64,000 nt of DNA from CAWAPS01 sp963783945 (lineage in GTDB: Bacteria; Actinomycetota; Acidimicrobiia; Acidimicrobiales; Palsa-688), in NCBI GenBank assembly GCA_963783945.1, contig CAWAPS010000007.1, positions 620,001 to 684,000 on the forward strand, in the 5' to 3' direction. Shown in pieces: positions 8,789 to 17,313 of this stretch. The notes beneath the pieces were generated by a model, which ran no database searches, was not told the origin of the DNA, and worked only from the letters and a program-made list of their open reading frames with translations. Every line of letters starts with the position of its first letter. Positions within the stretch are counted from its first letter, which is position 1. The translations under genes and the position numbers were made by a program.

Positions 8789-9643
8789 ATGAAATTCTGG
8801 TTGTGTCTCCAGGGAACGCCGGCGGACGAATTCGTGCAAGCGGCCCGCGATGCCGAGGCTCTGGGTTACGAAGGGGTGTGGCTGCCCGAGCATCTGGTAG
8901 TCAAGGACGGGGACAGGACGCCCCATCCCACGGGCTACCCACTCCAAGCGGACGAGGAATTCCCCGATCCGTTCCTGGCGTTCGCCGCCATGTCGGCGGT
9001 GACCACCCGCCTGCGGTTCATGACCTACGTCTACGTGGTACCGCTGCGAAACGTGTTCTCGTTGACCAAGCAGGCGGCGACCCTCGCGCTGTTGTCGGGC
9101 AATCGTTTCGTCCTCGGCACGGGAGTCGGATGGCTCCCCGAAGAGTTCGAAATCGTGGGCGAGGACTGGAAGACGCGCGGCCGTCGATTCGAGGAGATGC
9201 TCGACATCATGCGCGACTTCTGGGACGACGGGTACGCCGAATACCACGGGAAGTATTTCGACTTTCCGCGGAGCGGCATGTTCCCCGTTCCGACGCAACA
9301 GATTCCGCTGTGGATCGGGGGACATTCGGGCCCGGCAGCGGAGCGGGCCGCCCGTTTTGATGGCTACATGCCCATGGACGGTCTGCACGAGCGGACCCGG
9401 GCGGAGTTCGCCGCCATCGAGGCGTACCGCGGGGAGAATGGGCTCGACGGTCCGTATGAGCACGTGATCGTGGCCCCGATCGGCGGGGGTCCCGATGAGA
9501 TCCGCCGGCTCGAGGTCGAAGAGGGGATCACCACCGTAACGGTTGCTCCGTTCTACGCGCTCGGCGAGCCCGTGCCGCAGACCTACGACGAGAGGCGCGC
9601 GCTGTCGGCGCGGTACGCGGAGGAGATAATCGCGAAGGTCTGA
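8789..9643 (+). CDS. LLM-class F420-dependent oxidoreductase
   Basis: 284-aa luciferase-like TIM barrel (TIGR03619-like) that would use reduced F420 or FMN on an organic substrate in the cytoplasm. Typical blocks: LGYEGVWLPEHLV near residue 30, a TRLRFMTYVYVVPLRN strand around 72-87, then LSGNRFVLGTGVGWLPEEFE, FWDDGYAEYHGKYFDF and PLWIGGHSGPAAERAARFDGY. The length is normal. The ribosome site is weak (GGCGG). A second, more distant LLM protein lies at 18374; both fall in the catabolic region, which suggests reductive or oxidative steps on the same compound. The cofactor (F420 versus FMN) cannot be decided from sequence alone. Confidence 0.88.
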   Translation: MKFWLCLQGTPADEFVQAARDAEALGYEGVWLPEHLVVKDGDRTPHPTGYPLQADEEFPDPFLAFAAMSAVTTRLRFMTYVYVVPLRNVFSLTKQAATLALLSGNRFVLGTGVGWLPEEFEIVGEDWKTRGRRFEEMLDIMRDFWDDGYAEYHGKYFDFPRSGMFPVPTQQIPLWIGGHSGPAAERAARFDGYMPMDGLHERTRAEFAAIEAYRGENGLDGPYEHVIVAPIGGGPDEIRRLEVEEGITTVTVAPFYALGEPVPQTYDERRALSARYAEEIIAKV

Positions 9644-9691
9644 GGGGGGAGGATCTGAATCGACTTCTACTCTCGCGCCCCGACGTCCCCG

Positions 9692-10297
9692 TCAGCACTC
9701 CGAGGCTGGGATCGGCGGGACCTCGACTTCGGGTGTGCGGTCGGGCTGGAGACCGACGCTGTTCAAGACGAGCGCATTGCACACATAGGCTCCTACGACG
9801 AAGAGCATCTCGATCAGTTGCACGTCGTCGAAATGGGCGCGGAGTCGTTCCCAGGTCCCGTCCGAGACGACAAATCGGTCGATCAGCTCGTCTGCGGCGG
9901 TCACGAGCGCACGCTCGACAGGGGTCCACAGCGCGGCATCGGGACCCTCGATGGCGGCCTGGACGTGGTCGGTCGACAGCCCGAACTGCTGGCCGAGCCG
10001 CACGTGCTGGTGCCACTCGTATGACGACCGCGTGCGCCACGAAACGCGCAGGACGAGGATCTCGCGGTAGCGCGGGTCGAGCAGCGGATCCGTCATGAGC
10101 GCGTTGCTGAATTGCAGCCACGGCTCGCCCAGCCGCAGATGGCGGGCGTAGTGGCGGAACACGGCCGGCATGGGGCGGTCGCCGCCGCCGGATTCAAAGA
10201 GCTCGGGCCGCTGGAGGTAGCCGGGCAGGGCCGCACGCGCCTGGTCCTCCCACTCGGCGAAGGGGAGCGGGGGGATGCGTTCATCAGGAGCGGTCAC
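9692..10297 (-). CDS. Carboxymuconolactone decarboxylase-like (AhpD fold) protein
   Basis: 201-aa all-helical CMD-family protein. The core is DPRYREILVLRVSWRTRSSYEWHQHVRLGQQFGL, where the family has RE...lrvs....YEw..H....r.GLs, followed by LVTAADELI and a C-terminal LIEMLFVVGAYVCNALVLNSVGL. The CXXC pair of AhpD peroxidase-type members is missing, so a redox role is unlikely. Such proteins occur in many actinobacterial steroid/aromatic gene clusters with unknown biochemistry. It is co-oriented with hyuA/hyuB and lies 25 bp downstream of hyuA, probably in the same transcript. Confidence 0.85.
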   Translation of the reverse strand: MTAPDERIPPLPFAEWEDQARAALPGYLQRPELFESGGGDRPMPAVFRHYARHLRLGEPWLQFSNALMTDPLLDPRYREILVLRVSWRTRSSYEWHQHVRLGQQFGLSTDHVQAAIEGPDAALWTPVERALVTAADELIDRFVVSDGTWERLRAHFDDVQLIEMLFVVGAYVCNALVLNSVGLQPDRTPEVEVPPIPASEC

Positions 10298-10322
10298 GGA
10301 CGAATGCTAGGTGACCCGATGC

Positions 10323-12422
10323 TCAGCACTGAATGACGAGGTTGAGCCGTTCGTCGATGGTGGCGGACCACTTCCTTGGAATGAGAAGGCTCGATGTCGG
10401 CTCCTCGACGATGCTCGGCCCCTCGATCAGGTGGCCGGGCACCAGAGCGGCCCGTCGGTACACGGGGGTATCGGCGAAACCGTCCTGGTCGCCGTAGTAG
10501 ACGGATCGTTCGTCGAAGGGCAGGGCCGGTCCGGACGCTCGTGTGTCCACCAGCCAGTCCGCTTTGTCCACGGTGCCTACGGACCGGACGCGGTAGTTCA
10601 CGAATTCCACCGGGTCGTCTGGCCACACCCCGTAAAGAGATCCGTATAGCTGGCGGAAGGCGGTTTCGGCGCCCGCCAGTTTCTGCCGGGTGATCGGGCC
10701 GTCTTCGAGGACGACTTCGAGTTCGTGGGCTTGATGGACGAAGCGGATGTCGATGGCGCGTTCGATCCCGATGGCGGCGTCGTCGAAACCTTGGTCACGA
10801 AGCTGCTGGTGGGCGGCGGTGGCGAGGTTGTCGAAGATGGCCTGGATCTCCGAGGGGTCGACGGGCCCGAAACGGACGATCCTCGTCTGCACGATGTCGA
10901 TTTGGGCGTCGCTGACGATGAGCCCGATAGCGGAGCCGACTCCGGGGTCGGCCGGTACCAGCACCCGCCGGATCCCAAACGCTTCGGCCAGTCGGGCCAC
11001 GTGAGCGGGACCGGCACCACCCGATGCCACAAGGGTGAACTCACTCGGATCGATGCCTCTTTCGATGGTCACGAAGCGCACGGCGGCGGCCATATTGGCA
11101 TTGACGATTTCGTAAACACCGGCGGCCGCTTCGTGCACACTGAGGCCGAGGGGCTCGGCCAGATATTCCTGGACCGCGGCCCGGGCCGCCTCCAGACTCA
11201 CCGTCATCGTGCCGCCCAGGAAGTAGTGAGAATTCAGATATCCGAGGACGAGGTCCGCGTCTGTGACTGTGGGTCGCGACCCGCCGAGGAGATAGCACGC
11301 CGGCCCGGGCTCCGACCCGGCGCTTTCGGGGCCCACTCTGAGGACGCCTCCTGCATCCACCCGGGCGATCGATCCGCCCCCGGCCCCGACCTCGGCCAGG
11401 TCGATCACCGGCAGCTTGACGGCGTATCCCGCGGCCACTCGTTTGAGCCCGGCGCTGGCGTAGCCGCCAACCGCAAAGTCGTGGGTTATCGACGGCTTTC
11501 CTCCTTTGACGGCACTCACCTTGGCCGTGGTTCCCCCCATGTCGAACGAGATGAGATCGTCGACACCGCACCGGCGACCGACGACCGTGGCGGCTATAAC
11601 GCCCGCTGCCGGCCCCGACTCCACCAGCTGGATCGGTCGCCGGGCTGCCGCCTCCGCGCTGGTCGTACCCCCGCTCGACTGCATGATCTGCAGCCCGACA
11701 TCCATGCCCAACGCTCGCAACCTCGACTCGAGCGCTTCGACATAGCGTCGCACCGTCGGCCCGACATAGGCGCTGACGACCGTCGTGTTGGCGCGTGGAA
11801 GCTCCCGGTACTCCGGCCATACCTCCGACGACAGGGCCACAAACCTGTCCGGGCACAGGCGGGCGATGAGGGCGCCTACCCGGCGCTCGTGCTCGGGGTT
11901 GGCGTAAGCGTGCAAGAAGCACACCGCGAATGCGTCGATCGTCTCGCGGGCCAGCAGTCCGCTGATCGCTTCGGACGCTTGGGCCTCGTCGAGCGGTTCG
12001 ACCACCGCGCCATCCGCGCCTATGCGCCCAGAGATCTCCAGAGTCCGATTTCGAGGAACCAGCGGCGGCCGCTTTTCGAACGCCAGGTTGAACTTGTCCT
12101 CGTCGCCTCGCCGCTCCTGTCCTATCACCAGAAGGTCTCCGAAGCCCCGGGTTGTCACATATGCGACCCGTGCCCCCCTTCTTTCCAGCACGACGTTGGT
12201 CGCCAGGGTCGTGGCATGGGTGCAGCGGGTGATTCCCTGCGCGGTCAGTCCGACGTCGCCCAGCAATTGCTCGAGCCCCTCGATCACTGCCCGGGCCGGA
12301 TCCTGCGGCGTCGTCAGCACCTTCTTGGCGTGAAGCGATCCCGCCGCGTGGTTGGCCAGAACCAGATCAGTGAAGGTGCCGCCGATGTCAATGCCCACGG
12401 AATAGCGGGCCGGGCCCGTCAT
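10323..12422 (-). CDS. Hydantoinase/oxoprolinase A subunit (HyuA family)
   Basis: 699-aa ATP-binding subunit of the HyuA/HyuB family (N-methylhydantoinase, 5-oxoprolinase, acetone or acetophenone carboxylase). N-terminal phosphate motif GIDIGGTFTDLVL at about 10-22, second actin-like motif FDMGGTTAKVS mid-protein, EVGAGGGSIARVD, and the ASGGAGPAHVARLAEAFG C-terminal signature. The ATG at 12422 overlaps the hyuB stop as ATGA, so the pair is translationally coupled. Larger open sequence upstream to 13181 is only antiphase to hyuB. The substrate cannot be read from sequence: ATP-driven lactam/imide opening or ketone carboxylation are both possible. It sits 25 bp before the CMD gene in the same direction. 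Confidence 0.92.
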   Translation of the reverse strand: MTGPARYSVGIDIGGTFTDLVLANHAAGSLHAKKVLTTPQDPARAVIEGLEQLLGDVGLTAQGITRCTHATTLATNVVLERRGARVAYVTTRGFGDLLVIGQERRGDEDKFNLAFEKRPPLVPRNRTLEISGRIGADGAVVEPLDEAQASEAISGLLARETIDAFAVCFLHAYANPEHERRVGALIARLCPDRFVALSSEVWPEYRELPRANTTVVSAYVGPTVRRYVEALESRLRALGMDVGLQIMQSSGGTTSAEAAARRPIQLVESGPAAGVIAATVVGRRCGVDDLISFDMGGTTAKVSAVKGGKPSITHDFAVGGYASAGLKRVAAGYAVKLPVIDLAEVGAGGGSIARVDAGGVLRVGPESAGSEPGPACYLLGGSRPTVTDADLVLGYLNSHYFLGGTMTVSLEAARAAVQEYLAEPLGLSVHEAAAGVYEIVNANMAAAVRFVTIERGIDPSEFTLVASGGAGPAHVARLAEAFGIRRVLVPADPGVGSAIGLIVSDAQIDIVQTRIVRFGPVDPSEIQAIFDNLATAAHQQLRDQGFDDAAIGIERAIDIRFVHQAHELEVVLEDGPITRQKLAGAETAFRQLYGSLYGVWPDDPVEFVNYRVRSVGTVDKADWLVDTRASGPALPFDERSVYYGDQDGFADTPVYRRAALVPGHLIEGPSIVEEPTSSLLIPRKWSATIDERLNLVIQC

Positions 12423-14191
12423 GACGATCGGCGCCGAAGCGCTGCGGTTTCCGCCTCTCGCACCGTCAAGGTGGCGGGGTCGATCGACACCCGGTAGACA
12501 TGGCGCGCCGATTCGATCGTGACGTTCCCCTCCTTGACGTCGTCCAGGACGCGCCACGGCTCGCGATCCGCCGGCGGACCGAACCCTCCTCCAGAGGAGG
12601 TGCGCATGGTGATGACATCCCCCGCTTCGACCGGCAGCGAGGTGATCTTGGCGGGCAGGATCCGTTCGCCGGCAGCGCCCTCGTTTAGAACCCACCCGCC
12701 CCCGTGGCCAGGCAGACCTCCGCCGGCGCCCGGGGGCGGGATCCGGCAGCGGTCCGTGGCCCGGCCGGTGAAAACACCGTCCGCCAGAAAGCGTACGTCC
12801 CGGCGACTGCCCTGTCCGCCTCGCCAACGGCCGGGCCCGCCGGAATCCTTCCAGACCTCGAATCGCTCGAAGCGCAGCGGGTACTCCATCTCGTACGCCT
12901 CGACGCAGTGCAGCGCGCTGCCTTCCATGATCATCGAGCCCAGGGTGTCGTTGCCATCCCGATCCCCCCGAGCCCCTCCGCCTCCGAACTGTGGGTCCAC
13001 CGCCGCCCAGGCCCGCCCGGTGCCGGGCTCGACCCCGCTCAAGGTAGACACATGGACATTGCTGGAAGCCGCGACTCTTGCTTCCGGCACGATCTCCGAC
13101 AAGGCGCCGAGCATGGCTTCGATGACGGCCATGACCGTCGCCATCCGGGCGTTGCAAGCTGCCGGGGGGTTCGGATTGCAAAGGCTCCCCTGGGGAAAGT
13201 ACACATCAATCGACCAGAACAATCCGTCATTGACCGGGATGTCCGGCGACAGAATGCTGCGAACCACGAAGAGAACACCGGACAACGCCTGCGAAAATGC
13301 CGCATTGATGGGTCCCTTCGCTTGGGGGTCGGTGCCGGTAAAGTCGGCGCTGATCCGTTCCCCGTCAATTGTCACCCGTACCCGGACCGTGTGGCCTCTA
13401 CCGATATCGATGCCGTCGTCATCGACCACGAAGCTGCCCTCATGCGAACCGTCAGGCAACGCCGCGATATCCAGGCGCATCCGACGGTCGGTGTACTGCA
13501 GCAGTTCCTCCACCAGGGCCCGCAGGCGCTCCATACCGTAGCGCTCGGTGAGCTCGGCCAACCTCTGGGCGCCCATATATGCCCCGGCGACCATGGCCCG
13601 GAGGTCGCCGAGAACCTTCGCCGGTGTCCGGCTGTTGGCCGCGATGACAGCCATCAGTCCAGCCTCTGGCTCACCCGCGGCGTAGAGCCGCACCGGTGGC
13701 AATATCAGCCCCTCGTGATACATCTCGGTGGCGTTGGCCGGCAGCCCGCCCGCCGCCATACCGCCGACGTCAGCCACATGCATCAATGCCGCAGTAAAAT
13801 ACTCCAGTTCCCCCTCAATAAAGCACGGCCGAAACACCATGATGTCGTTGGAGTGGATACCGCCTCGATACGGGTCATTACAAGCATAAACATCACCTTC
13901 CCGCATACTGTCCATGCCAAAATCGAGTACTACCTCACCCAGGCCAGGGCGAAGGCTGGCCAGATGCATCAATGGGGCCCGACCCGACTGGGCCAACAAT
14001 CGGCCGTTACGATCGAATATCGCCGCGGTCGAATCACCGGCCTCCTTCACTTGCGACGAATAGGCGCTCCTCACGATGGCCAAACCCATCTCATCGGCCA
14101 GGGTGCTCAGCGCGTTCTTCACCAGTTCTACGTGAACGGGATCGCTCACCCGGATCCCGCGCCCGGCGTCAGCGATGTCCGGGCTCGTCAC
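12419..14191 (-). CDS. Hydantoinase/oxoprolinase B subunit (HyuB family)
   Basis: 590-aa partner of HyuA. Family blocks are VELVKNALSTLADEMGLAIVRSAYS at the N-terminus, NDPYRGGIHSNDIMVFRP near 110-127, AADFTGTDPQAKGPIN-type sequence around 275, GGGGARGDRDGNDTLG, and the glycine-rich tail RCRIPPPGAGGG ... SGGGFGPP. The catalytic metal-site Asp/His (HSND, ALMHVADVGG) are present. It is the first gene of a minus-strand operon hyuB-hyuA-CMD and is divergent from the aldo/keto reductase, with a TetR-type palindrome (14287-14304) between them. The ATP-dependent C-N or C-C reaction remains undefined. Confidence 0.92.
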   Translation of the reverse strand: MTSPDIADAGRGIRVSDPVHVELVKNALSTLADEMGLAIVRSAYSSQVKEAGDSTAAIFDRNGRLLAQSGRAPLMHLASLRPGLGEVVLDFGMDSMREGDVYACNDPYRGGIHSNDIMVFRPCFIEGELEYFTAALMHVADVGGMAAGGLPANATEMYHEGLILPPVRLYAAGEPEAGLMAVIAANSRTPAKVLGDLRAMVAGAYMGAQRLAELTERYGMERLRALVEELLQYTDRRMRLDIAALPDGSHEGSFVVDDDGIDIGRGHTVRVRVTIDGERISADFTGTDPQAKGPINAAFSQALSGVLFVVRSILSPDIPVNDGLFWSIDVYFPQGSLCNPNPPAACNARMATVMAVIEAMLGALSEIVPEARVAASSNVHVSTLSGVEPGTGRAWAAVDPQFGGGGARGDRDGNDTLGSMIMEGSALHCVEAYEMEYPLRFERFEVWKDSGGPGRWRGGQGSRRDVRFLADGVFTGRATDRCRIPPPGAGGGLPGHGGGWVLNEGAAGERILPAKITSLPVEAGDVITMRTSSGGGFGPPADREPWRVLDDVKEGNVTIESARHVYRVSIDPATLTVREAETAALRRRSS

Positions 14192-14282
14192 GACAGCCCT
14201 CTCACGTCGTCGGAGCTGACCAGTTTCGTCGGACGTTTGACGGCACCACCCACCACAGCAACTCCCTCTTGTGTCGGCGCAC

Positions 14283-14304
14283 TATACTAGACCGATCAGT
14301 CTAG
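14283..14304. promoter_or_regulatory. Operator A (TetR-type palindrome) with overlapping -10
   Basis: CTAGACCGATCAGTCTAG (14287-14304) is an 18-bp palindrome with perfect 6-bp outer arms, related to four other sites in the window (consensus half TCGGTACAA). It overlaps TATACT (14283-14288, plus) and TATAGT (14281-14286, minus), so one bound repressor could control hyuB and the aldo/keto reductase. This is the most diverged of the five copies. Confidence 0.6.
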
Positions 14305-14370
14305 TTTATTTGACGAGAAACGTCCAGAAGTCTGCTCCCAAAGCGGGGGCGTTCGTAGGGGGAGGCCGTG

Positions 14371-14409
14371 ATGGCTGACGTGTGGCAGATGACGCGGGCT
14401 CAGTCGTGA
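14371..14409 (+). CDS. Putative 12-codon leader peptide
   Basis: A strong ribosome site GGGGGAGG (14358-14365) stands 5 nt before this ATG, whose frame (MADVWQMTRAQS) stops at 14409. The stop overlaps a GTG (14406) that opens the aldo/keto reductase frame as GTGA. The RBS is too far (about 40 nt) to serve the reductase directly, so the little frame may couple translation. It may also be a relic of a shifted start. Nothing shows the peptide is made. Confidence 0.35.
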   Translation: MADVWQMTRAQS

Positions 14410-15386
14410 GCATGGGAGTGCGGCTACTCGGGCGCTCGGGTATACGGGTAAGCGAGCTGTGCCTCGGCACGATGACGTTCGGCACAGAGTGGGGATTCGG
14501 GACCGACGAAAGCGAGTCCGGCCGGATCTACGCCGCCTACCGTGAGGCCGGCGGGAATTTCGTCGACACCGCCAACAACTACAACCAGGGGACAAGCGAG
14601 ACGATCCTGGGGCGGCTCATCACGAGCGAGCGGCAGAGGATCGTGCTGTCCACCAAGTTCACCTTTCCCTACCCCACCGACTCGCCCGATCCCAACGCCA
14701 GCGGAAGCCATCGAAAGAGCCTGCGGCACAGCCTCGAGGGCAGCCTGCGCCGGCTCAACACGGATTACGTCGACCTGTTGTGGGTCCACGCGTGGGATGA
14801 GTGCACGCCCCCCGACGAGACCATGAGGGCGCTCGACGATCTGGTGCGGGCCGGCAAGGTGCTGGCGATCGGCGTGAGCAACACCCCGGCATGGGTCGCG
14901 GCGCGGGCGGACCTGCTGGCGGAGCTGCGGGGATGGAGCACGTTTTGTGCCATGCAGGTGGAGTACTCGCTGGCCGAGCGCTCGGCCGACCGGGAGTTGC
15001 TACCCATGGCGCGCGCGCTGGGGCTGGGGTTGCTGGGGTGGAGCCCCCTCGGCCGCGGGGCGCTCGGCGGCGCCCACGATCCCGACACCCTGTCGCCGGC
15101 GCAGCGCCATGCTCTCGACGCCGCGTCCGAGGTCGGGCGGGAGCTCGGCGTCAGGCCCGCCCAGGTTGCGCTGGCGTGGGTGCTGCGCCAGGGGGTCATG
15201 CCCGTGCTCGGCGCCAGGCGGATCGACCAGATCCGGGACAACCTGGCGGTTGTCGACGTGCGGCTCGATGACGAGCAGCTGGCCCGGCTCGAGGAGGCGA
15301 CCCGGGTCGAGCGGGGCTACCCCTACGACTGGCTCGCCGCCGACCACCGCCGTGCCTTGTTCTCGCGGACGGCGATCGAAGGTTGA
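14406..15386 (+). CDS. Aldo/keto reductase
   Basis: 326-aa NADPH-dependent (alpha/beta)8 reductase of carbonyl compounds. The catalytic tetrad is visible: Asp54 and Tyr59 (FVDTANNYNQG), Lys84 (VLSTKF), His128 (LLWVHAWD). The C-terminal coenzyme segment VLGARRIDQIRDNLAVVD is normal, giving a YghZ/YajO-like member. The start is uncertain: GTG 14406 (coupled to the leader at 14371), ATG 14412, or GTG 14382. It is divergent from hyuB, with operator A between, and 23 bp from the convergent MFS gene. It probably interconverts an alcohol and ketone of the pathway substrate. Confidence 0.9.
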   Translation: MSMGVRLLGRSGIRVSELCLGTMTFGTEWGFGTDESESGRIYAAYREAGGNFVDTANNYNQGTSETILGRLITSERQRIVLSTKFTFPYPTDSPDPNASGSHRKSLRHSLEGSLRRLNTDYVDLLWVHAWDECTPPDETMRALDDLVRAGKVLAIGVSNTPAWVAARADLLAELRGWSTFCAMQVEYSLAERSADRELLPMARALGLGLLGWSPLGRGALGGAHDPDTLSPAQRHALDAASEVGRELGVRPAQVALAWVLRQGVMPVLGARRIDQIRDNLAVVDVRLDDEQLARLEEATRVERGYPYDWLAADHRRALFSRTAIEG

Positions 15387-15409
15387 GCCCGAGCCGGGGG
15401 TCGCCCAAC

Positions 15410-16711
15410 CTAAATCTGCTCGGGCACGGCTGTAGTGCCGGATCGGTCGAGCGACTCGACCGCCGGAGGAGCGGCAACTCGATTGCCCACCGTGCGCCGG
15501 TCTTTCCGCCACAGAGCGGGTATGCGCCAGGCCAGGAAAGCCGTGCCGGCGATGCAGGCCAGCCCCCCTGACCACACTGCGAACTGAGGTCCGCCCACGC
15601 TCGCGGCCAACCCCGTCTCGGCGTCCCCCAGCCGGTTGCCGGAAACAGCGGCGGCGAAGAACAGCCCGCCCAGCCGGCCCTGGAAGTGGTCGGGGGTGCT
15701 CCGCTGAAGGATGGCGACCCGGAAGACCCCGCCGATGACGTCGGAACCGCCCGCGATGGCCAGAAGGATCAGTCCGATCCACAGCAGCGGGATTAGCCCG
15801 AAGCCGGTGATGGCGCCACCCCACACGAACATGCACAGAACCAGAGCCCGGGCCTGGAATGACACATGCCTCACCCATCCGCTGAAGAGCGAGGCCAGAA
15901 ACGCCCCGGCCCCGGGGGCGGCATACAGCAGGCCGACGGTGGCCGCGCCCCCGTGGTACAACCCGGTACCAAGTGCGGGAAATACCGCCTTGGGCATGCC
16001 GAAGATCATGGCGTTCAGGTCCAGCACGAACGTGGCGGCCAGCAGGGTCTGGGTGCGCAGGTACCTGAGGCCCGCGACCATCGACGAAAAGCTCGCAGTG
16101 GCGCCGCCCCCGGCGGGAGGCAGGCTCGGTAAGAGCACGGCGGCGATGAACGTCGCGCCGTACGAAATCACGTCGATCAGGTAGACCCACCCGAGCCCCA
16201 CCTGGGCGATGAGGACGCCGGCGAGGGCAGGCCCCGCGATCATGGCCAGGTTGTTGGCAACCGACTGCAGGGCATACGCACTGGGCAGATCCTCCGGCGT
16301 GAGGATCATGGGCATGACGGCCAATCGCGTCGGCCAGTCCAGGCCTTGAATGGCGGCGGTTGCCGCGGCCGCCACGAATAGCACCCACAGTTTCGGGTTG
16401 GGCAGAAAGGCGTTGGCCGCCAAACTGGCACTCGACGTGGCGAACAGCATCTGGGTCAGGAGCAGCAGCCGGCGTCGGTCGACGGCGTCGGCAATGGTGC
16501 CTCCGGCCAACGAGCCGACCAGAGTCGGAACTAGCGCGGTCAGGCTGACCAGACCCACAATTGCGGTCGAGTGGGTCAGCACATAGGCCTGGTAGGCCAA
16601 AGCGACCACGGTGAGCTGGCTGCCGACAGAGGTGACCGCCAGACCGAACCACAATCGCCGGAAGTTGCGGCTGTGGCGCAGCGGCGTGATGTCGGCTAGG
16701 AGAGACGCCAC
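15410..16711 (-). CDS. MFS transporter (DHA3/enterobactin-exporter type)
   Basis: 433-aa inner-membrane protein with about 12 hydrophobic segments and the MFS_3 pattern: N-terminal RNFRRLWFGLAVTSVGSQLTVVALAYQ, cytoplasmic loop GGTIADAVDRRRLLLLTQ after helix 2 (motif A, G...aD..dRRr), and the DGR-like loop between helices 6 and 7. The C-terminal 40 residues are hydrophilic. This family mostly exports drugs, siderophores or toxic intermediates by proton antiport. Convergent with the aldo/keto reductase and divergent from the UspA gene at 16828. Export of a pathway metabolite is a guess from context. Confidence 0.9.
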   Translation of the reverse strand: MASLLADITPLRHSRNFRRLWFGLAVTSVGSQLTVVALAYQAYVLTHSTAIVGLVSLTALVPTLVGSLAGGTIADAVDRRRLLLLTQMLFATSSASLAANAFLPNPKLWVLFVAAAATAAIQGLDWPTRLAVMPMILTPEDLPSAYALQSVANNLAMIAGPALAGVLIAQVGLGWVYLIDVISYGATFIAAVLLPSLPPAGGGATASFSSMVAGLRYLRTQTLLAATFVLDLNAMIFGMPKAVFPALGTGLYHGGAATVGLLYAAPGAGAFLASLFSGWVRHVSFQARALVLCMFVWGGAITGFGLIPLLWIGLILLAIAGGSDVIGGVFRVAILQRSTPDHFQGRLGGLFFAAAVSGNRLGDAETGLAASVGGPQFAVWSGGLACIAGTAFLAWRIPALWRKDRRTVGNRVAAPPAVESLDRSGTTAVPEQI

Positions 16712-16827
16712 GGGCCTGGGGTCGAGGGTAGATGTGATTTGGTGCCGGGCGGCCTATGTTGGGATACGGGACGGATCGGGTAGATATCCCCCGAGGCAGA
16801 GTGGTGCACTGACGAGAGAAGGTCCCC

Positions 16828-17295
16828 GTGAGTCGAATCTTGGTCGCGACGGCCGGCACGGAATACGACGGCGACGCCGTCGAAGAGGCCGTAGGTCTGC
16901 TCGGGGCCGGCCATCGGTACTTGTTCCTGACCGTCTACCAGGGTGTGGTGGCAACCGCAGCCAGCCTCGAGGGGATGTGGGCTCCGGCCGTGGTGCTTGA
17001 CAACGGGGAATGGGAGGATGCCGACCAGGCGGCGAAGGCCACTGCCGGCGGACGGCTCAGGCAGATCGTGCACCGGCTCGGGGTCGACGCGGAATTGCGG
17101 GTCGAGAGCGGGGACCCGGCGGAGCGTATTTGTACGATCGCGGCGGAGGAGAAGGTTGACCTCATTGTCGTCGGCTCTCCGCACAGCAGCGTTCTGCGGC
17201 GGGTCCTCGGCGGTTCCACCTCCGACTACGTGGCACATCATGCCAAGTGCCCGGTCTTGCTGGTCCGCCGCGCTCCGGCGGACTCGGCCGGCTGA
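16828..17295 (+). CDS. Universal stress protein (UspA) family
   Basis: 155-aa single-domain Usp. RILVATAGTEYDGDAVEEAV at the N-terminus and DLIVVGSPHSSVLRRVLGGSTSDYVAHHAKCPVLLV at the C-terminus match the family (quoted in pieces: DLIVVGSPHSS; LLGGS-like; CPVLLV). The ATP-binding G-2x-G-9x-G(S/T) motif is altered: VVGSPHSS replaces VGSRG.., so ATP binding is doubtful. GTG start with GAGAAGG upstream. It is monocistronic, between two minus-strand genes. A role in stress adaptation is assumed from family only. Confidence 0.87.
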   Translation: MSRILVATAGTEYDGDAVEEAVGLLGAGHRYLFLTVYQGVVATAASLEGMWAPAVVLDNGEWEDADQAAKATAGGRLRQIVHRLGVDAELRVESGDPAERICTIAAEEKVDLIVVGSPHSSVLRRVLGGSTSDYVAHHAKCPVLLVRRAPADSAG

Positions 17296-17313
17296 AACCT
17301 CCGATTCCAAGGG

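Noticed and set aside
10725..12497. 590-codon plus-strand ORF antisense to hyuA
   Set aside because: No recognisable motif; hyuA on the other strand has complete family motifs and a coupled start.
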